NCBI GenBank assembly: GCA_033791445.1
Contig: JASJGS010000186.1
Location: 1-10,250, forward strand
Direction: 5' to 3'
Source of the DNA: JANTGF01 sp033791445
GTDB taxonomy: Bacteria > Bacteroidota > Bacteroidia > Bacteroidales > VadinHA17
Length of the DNA: 10,250 nt
Position numbers and translations under genes: made by a program. Shown piece after piece: positions 6,877 to 10,250 of this stretch (positions are counted from its first letter, which is position 1; each line of letters begins with the position of its first letter). Below the pieces are notes generated by a model, which worked only from the letters and a program-made list of their open reading frames with translations, ran no database searches and was not told the origin of the DNA.

Positions 6877-8043
6877 TTGAGAACAAGTGTATATTTCATT
6901 TTACCTGAATCAGGTATTACATTTTCTGACCAACTTCAAAATTGTTTTAAGCAAGTACAAAATCTCACTGGGGAAACTGAAGGTGTTTCAAAAAAAGTAG
7001 TAGCTCTTACATTTTTTGTTGGAACAGAAAACCAGGACCAGTACAAGGATTTCAAGAATTCTATAAACTCATCTGTTGAAAAGGTATATGGATCTTTCTG
7101 TCCAGCGGTAGCTTGTGTGGCTCAAGCCCCGGAAAATGGGAATATTGTGGGTGTTGAGGTTTTTTTAGAACAAGAGGAATCCAATAATATAATATATAAA
7201 CAGCTTGAAGGAACTCCATATGTAGTAATTGAGCATGCGAGTTTCAATGAAGTTTATGTTCTAGGGTTGACTGGATTTATTGAAGGCGATATTTATGAAA
7301 ACTCGAATACTGCATTTGCCCTGATGGAAAAAGTTTTACATGCGGAAAACCTTGATTTTTCAAATGTGGTTCGTCAATGGAATTACATTGAGAATATTAC
7401 CCATATTCCAGATAAAAACGAGAATCTCCAGCATTACCAGATCTTTAATGATGTAAGGTCAAAATTTTATGGTAAAAGTGATTTTATAAATGGATATCCT
7501 TCTGCCACTGGAATTGGAACGGATAATGGGGGAGTTGTAATCAATTTTATTGCCATATCAAATTCTCCATTGAATGAAATTGTCCCACTTATGAACCCAG
7601 GACAAATCGATGCCCACAAATATTCACAAAAGGTGCTGGTGGGAGCTGGAGTTTTTGAAAAGGAGGAAAAGTCCTGTCCCAAATTTGAGAGGGGAAAAAT
7701 GGTGAAATCTGATGAGGGGAGTAAGGTATATATATCTGGAACTGCTGCAATAGTTGGTGAAAATACAGTGCATCCAACTGATGTTGGAAAACAAACCTTA
7801 ACTACGATCAATAATATTAAGAATCTCACTAAATCTGGGAATTTCCCTGATCGGAATGATTTCCAATCTTTAGAGAATGTTGATTATTCCTATGTCAGAT
7901 CTTATGTGAAGCACAATAAGGATATTGGTATTGTTAAAGAAATATGCGAAAAGCAGTTTAATAGCCAATGTTTTCAATACCTGATTTCAGATATTTGCAG
8001 AGGAAATCTTCTTGTTGAGATTGAAGCGCTTATTGAATTCTAA
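6877..8043 (+). CDS. Rid-fold protein of the FkbO/Hyg5 chorismatase-like type
   Basis: A 388-residue protein that appears to be built from two Rid/YjgF-like halves. The N-terminal half (1-150) keeps the general pattern ALTFFVGT...FCPAVACVAQAP...VGVEVFLE (43-98). The C-terminal half has VVRQWNYIENI (164-174), GYPSATGIG (206-214), NPGQIDAHKYSQKVLVGAG (240-258), ISGTAAIVGE (286-295) and QTLTTINNI (306-314). These resemble the FkbO/Hyg5/XanB2 family, which splits chorismate into pyruvate plus dihydroxycyclohexadiene acid or hydroxybenzoates. No signal peptide is seen, so it is cytoplasmic. Whether chorismate is the true substrate cannot be told, and no aryl-polyene or polyketide genes are nearby. 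The start is TTG: the frame upstream is closed by TAG at 6844, and no ATG follows early enough to keep RTSVYFILPE. It runs divergently from the Cys-rich redox gene. A REP-like repeat begins 10 bp after its stop. Confidence 0.75.
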   Translation: MRTSVYFILPESGITFSDQLQNCFKQVQNLTGETEGVSKKVVALTFFVGTENQDQYKDFKNSINSSVEKVYGSFCPAVACVAQAPENGNIVGVEVFLEQEESNNIIYKQLEGTPYVVIEHASFNEVYVLGLTGFIEGDIYENSNTAFALMEKVLHAENLDFSNVVRQWNYIENITHIPDKNENLQHYQIFNDVRSKFYGKSDFINGYPSATGIGTDNGGVVINFIAISNSPLNEIVPLMNPGQIDAHKYSQKVLVGAGVFEKEEKSCPKFERGKMVKSDEGSKVYISGTAAIVGENTVHPTDVGKQTLTTINNIKNLTKSGNFPDRNDFQSLENVDYSYVRSYVKHNKDIGIVKEICEKQFNSQCFQYLISDICRGNLLVEIEALIEF

Positions 8044-8053
8044 ATAATCGATA

Positions 8054-8167
8054 GTCACCCTGAGCCTGTCGAAGGGTAGACGGAACAAAAGAATAGACTT
8101 CAGCAGGTGTTTGTCTCAGCTCAATCAAAAGTCTTTATTTGTCATGCCGGGTGGAGCTCAGTCTGAC
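8054..8167. repeat. REP-like inverted-repeat doublet
   Basis: The left end GTCACCCTGAGC (8054-8065) matches the reverse complement of the right end (8156-8167, GTCAGACTGAGC) at 10 of 12 positions. The left half folds on itself: GTCACCCT (8054-8061) pairs with AGGGT-A-GAC (8073-8081) with one bulged A. The right half is bounded by GTCA (8141-8144) and TGAC (8164-8167). The CCTGAGCCTGTCGAAGG core is of a type widely seen as a dispersed intergenic repeat in Bacteroidota genomes (from memory). The first hairpin starts 10 bp after the stop at 8043, so it could also limit read-through or protect the mRNA end, although it lacks a clear U-tract. Confidence 0.6.
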
Positions 8168-8314
8168 ATTCAGGTTTTTTAGAAATTCAATCGCACAACA
8201 GAATATTAAAAATTCTTCCTTCATCAATGCGAAAATACTTTTGCCATTCTAAATTGATCTTTTTGTCAACTTTCTTCAAAATATTGATTCAATTCTTATT
8301 GGAATTAATCCTTA

Positions 8315-8409
8315 TATTTAGTAATATTGTATATAAATCCTAGAAATCCAGAATATTGCGAATGATTTAAAATGCTTTTCTTGCTGACAAAAATCATTAT
8401 TTAGTAATA
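8315..8409. repeat. Pair of 12-bp direct repeats TATTTAGTAATA
   Basis: Identical 12-mers lie at 8315-8326 and 8398-8409, 83 bp apart, in the AT-rich DNA upstream of the SusC gene. They could be operator half-sites, but two such matches can arise by chance in DNA of this composition. Confidence 0.35.
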
Positions 8410-8604
8410 ACTAATTAGCTTATTTTGACTTTCTTTTATTATAAATTAACCCTATTTAAAAATAAGTAGTTTAGAATTTCAAACTATTTATATTATCTTA
8501 GATTTTATTTTGCATATTTATTTAGATTATTTAAGCTTAACGAAGTTTTGTAATCGGCTAAATATTAACTAGTAACCTAATTATTAACTTAAAATTTTCT
8601 ATTT

Positions 8605-9606
8605 ATGAAAAAGCTTTATGTGGTTGCCTTTTTGCTCATTGTAGCAATGGTAGGCAATGTTTTTGCGCAGGAGCGTACTATTACAGGTACCGTTACTTCT
8701 GCGGATGATGGCATGGAACTTCCGGGAGCGAGTGTTGTCATTCCGGGTACCCAGCAGGGTACGGTAACCGATGTTTCCGGCCGTTACTCACTCAGCGTTC
8801 CTGAAGGAACAACTCAATTAGAGTATTCTTTCGTTGGAATGAAGCCTATTTTGGTTTCTATTGTAGGTCTAAACACGGTTGACGTAGTTTTAGAAATGCA
8901 ATCAATGGCGCTGAATGAGGTGGTTGTAACTTCTCTGGGTATTTCCCGCGAGAGGAAATCACTTGGATACGCGGTTTCTGAAGTAAGTGGCGATGAAGTT
9001 TCCACTGTGAAAGAAACCAACGTGATCAATTCACTGGCCGGTAGAGTTTCTGGTGTAAACATTACCCAGTCAACATCCGGACCAGGTGGTGGTACCAGGG
9101 TAATTATCCGTGGTAACAACTCTCTATCAGGTAACAACCAGCCATTGTATGTAATTGATGGTATACCTATGGACAACTCAGGTTTTGGTGGTGCCAATGG
9201 TGGTGGAGCAGGTGAATACTCACGTAGGGATGGTGGTACCGGTGTTTCCGATATCAACCCAGACGATGTTGAATCCATTTCTGTATTGAAAGGCCCGAAT
9301 GCGGCCGCTTTGTATGGTTCAAGAGCTGCCAACGGGGTAATTCTTATTACCACTAAAAAAGGTAGTGCCAGAAAAGGGGTAGGCGTCACACTTACTTCTA
9401 ATGTAATGTTCGATACACCATTATTGTTACCTGAATATCAGAACAAATATGGACAGGGATCAAGTGGTGATATGCCCAATGATTATGCCGACCTGGAAAC
9501 ATTTAAAACCAATGGTGGTTCCTGGGGTGGCGAAATGGATGGCAGTAGCCAGATGTACTGGGTAGAAGATCCCCTGGGATCAGGAAATCCAATCATGCGG
9601 CCCTAG
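8605..9606 (+). CDS. SusC/RagA-type TonB-dependent outer-membrane receptor, N-terminal part up to in-frame TAG
   Basis: The 333 residues before the stop comprise a signal peptide (1-21, cut at VFA-QE), a CarboxypepD_reg-like domain (about 23-98, with GTVTSADDGMELPGASV and GTVTDVSGRYSL), a TonB-box-like segment (LNEVVVTSLG, 103-112) and a plug domain (about 113-252). The plug contains the SusC/RagA signature: PLYVIDGIPMD at 180-190, then INPDDVESISVLKGPNAAALYGSRAANG. The usual motif has KD-A; here it is KGPN. The beta-barrel then begins but is cut by TAG at 9604-9606. The frame continues with clear SusC sequence afterwards, so this is a broken or read-through gene rather than a short protein. 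SusC receptors normally have about 1000 residues and import glycans or peptides with a SusD lipoprotein; the SusD gene would lie beyond the right edge. The sequence is visibly richer in G and C than its spacer. The ATG follows AATTTTCTATTT without a Shine-Dalgarno sequence, as is typical of this phylum. Confidence 0.88.
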   Translation: MKKLYVVAFLLIVAMVGNVFAQERTITGTVTSADDGMELPGASVVIPGTQQGTVTDVSGRYSLSVPEGTTQLEYSFVGMKPILVSIVGLNTVDVVLEMQSMALNEVVVTSLGISRERKSLGYAVSEVSGDEVSTVKETNVINSLAGRVSGVNITQSTSGPGGGTRVIIRGNNSLSGNNQPLYVIDGIPMDNSGFGGANGGGAGEYSRRDGGTGVSDINPDDVESISVLKGPNAAALYGSRAANGVILITTKKGSARKGVGVTLTSNVMFDTPLLLPEYQNKYGQGSSGDMPNDYADLETFKTNGGSWGGEMDGSSQMYWVEDPLGSGNPIMRP

Positions 9607-10250
9607 TCTGCGCAGCCAGATAATGTAAAAGATTTTTTCCAGACTGGTTTCAATGCTGTAAATACAGTGGCTATTGAAGGCGGAAATGAGCTTGCCAATG
9701 TACGTTTTTCATATACCAATACACAGAACCAGGGTATTATGGAAAATACCGGCTTGAAAAGAAATAACTTTAACCTTCGTGCTTTTGTACAACCGGCAAA
9801 GTTTATATCTGTTGATGCCAAGGTTACCTATTTCAATCAATATGCACAAAACAGGGCTGAACAGGGAACCCAGGGTATCATGTCCTATTTGTATGATATC
9901 CCCAGGAACGTTCAGATTGATGATTACAGGAATTACCAGAACCCGGTAAATTATGCTGCTGTTTCACACTCCACATTGGGTCAAAACCCATTCTGGACCT
10001 TGAACCATGATGTATTAGATGATACAAGAAACAGGATACAGGGTTTTGCAAAAGTGAACTTTGATATTACAGATTGGTTCTCATTCTTTATTCGTGTAGG
10101 TACCGATTTAGTTACCCAGAATTTCGAGCGTATTGACCAGTACGGTCACTGGTATAACCCACAGGGTTATTTGAACTTTACCACAAACAGGGTACAGGAA
10201 ACAAACGCTGATTTCTTGTTAATGTTTAAGAAAGCAATTAGCGATGATTT
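9607..10250 (+). pseudogene. SusC/RagA beta-barrel part beyond the in-frame TAG, running off the window
   Basis: In the same frame as the N-terminal part, 214 codons stay open from 9607 to the window edge. They start SAQPDNVKDFFQTGFNAVNT, a typical SusC barrel segment, followed by ANVRFSYTNTQNQGIMENTG and LRAFVQPAKFISVDAKVTYF, alternating strands of an outer-membrane barrel. I read every codon and found no further stop and no frameshift. It has no signal peptide or plug of its own, so a protein restarted here could not work as a receptor. It needs readthrough or correction of the TAG to be joined to residues 1-333. The 3' end lies outside the window. Confidence 0.82.

Larger units (their letters stand above)
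8044..8604. other. 561-bp intergenic spacer ahead of the SusC gene
   Basis: The first 125 bp hold a REP-like doublet. The remainder, about 8170-8604, is strongly AT-rich with no open frame of note. A 12-bp direct repeat (TATTTAGTAATA) lies at 8315-8326 and 8398-8409, and TATTAACT occurs at 8563-8570 and 8582-8589, just before the SusC start. No complete -33/-7 promoter pair could be placed. Near matches such as TAGTTTAG (8467-8474) lack a correctly spaced TTTG. A long leader or upstream regulatory region for the SusC gene is plausible. Confidence 0.6.

Noticed and set aside
7467..7829. A 120-codon minus-strand frame inside the chorismatase-like gene
   Set aside because: It lies opposite the GYPSATGIG to ISGTAAIVGE motifs, which explain the sequence fully. 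No family pattern is seen on the minus strand.
8814..9389. A 191-codon open frame on the minus strand inside the SusC gene
   Set aside because: It is antisense to strongly conserved SusC plug sequence, is Pro/Leu/Ser-rich with no recognisable domain, and has no plausible promoter. It is a shadow of the Gly- and Thr-rich coding strand.
9604..9606. TAG decoded as pyrrolysine
   Set aside because: Pyrrolysine is confined to particular methylamine-using archaea and a few bacteria. The position in a SusC barrel gives no reason for it, and Tyr is the residue expected there.
24..10250. General reassignment of TAA or TAG to a sense codon
   Set aside because: The genes ending at 533, 6009 and 8043 stop on TAA at natural domain ends, and no long gene contains TAG other than the SusC one. 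A genome-wide new code is not supported; local mutation, error or suppression remain possible.

Overview
The window looks like chromosomal DNA of a free-living member of the Bacteroidota (Cytophaga/Flavobacterium type). The reasons are a SusC/RagA-type TonB-dependent outer-membrane protein, AT-rich spacers without Shine-Dalgarno sequences, a TAnnTTTG-type -7 promoter match, lipoprotein-type signal peptides, and REP-like intergenic repeats of a kind common in this phylum. No tRNA, rRNA, CRISPR array, transposase or phage gene was seen.

Layout. Positions 24-6656 hold four genes, all on the minus strand. In transcription order they are: an exported Cys-rich C_GCAxxG_C_C-type redox protein (6656-6009); a 1196-residue putative lipoprotein with TPR, seven FG-GAP/VCBS repeats, an ASPIC/UnbV domain and a long extra C-terminal region (5831-2241); a 552-residue CRTAC1-like FG-GAP plus ASPIC/UnbV lipoprotein (2191-533); and the start of an asparagine-synthetase-like protein (482 to the window edge). 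The last three are only about 50 bp apart and are probably co-transcribed. A 220-bp spacer with a CRP-like palindrome separates this block from a plus-strand gene (6877-8043), which encodes a Rid-fold protein resembling the FkbO/Hyg5 chorismatase family and starts at TTG. A 561-bp AT-rich spacer follows. It carries a REP-like inverted-repeat doublet just behind that gene. Then comes a SusC/RagA receptor gene on the plus strand (8605 to beyond the right edge).

The most notable observation is that two genes are cut by single in-frame stop codons while the reading frame continues recognisably beyond them. A TAG sits at 9604-9606 in the SusC gene, followed by 214 more open codons of SusC-like sequence. 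A TAA sits at 24-26 in the asparagine-synthetase-like gene, with the same frame running on to the window edge. In both places family patterns from memory suggest that a tyrosine is expected. Decay by point mutation, assembly error or readthrough are the candidates. A general genetic-code change is not supported, because neighbouring genes end normally on TAA and TGA.

How the genes may work together (inference). The two beta-propeller lipoproteins and the exported Cys-rich protein would act in or beyond the periplasm. The cytoplasmic amidotransferase-like and chorismatase-like proteins would act on small molecules, and the SusC protein would import a ligand across the outer membrane. The recurrence of such FG-GAP/ASPIC-UnbV proteins beside an asparagine-synthetase-like gene suggests an uncharacterised envelope-associated modification or uptake system, but no substrate can be read from the sequence.
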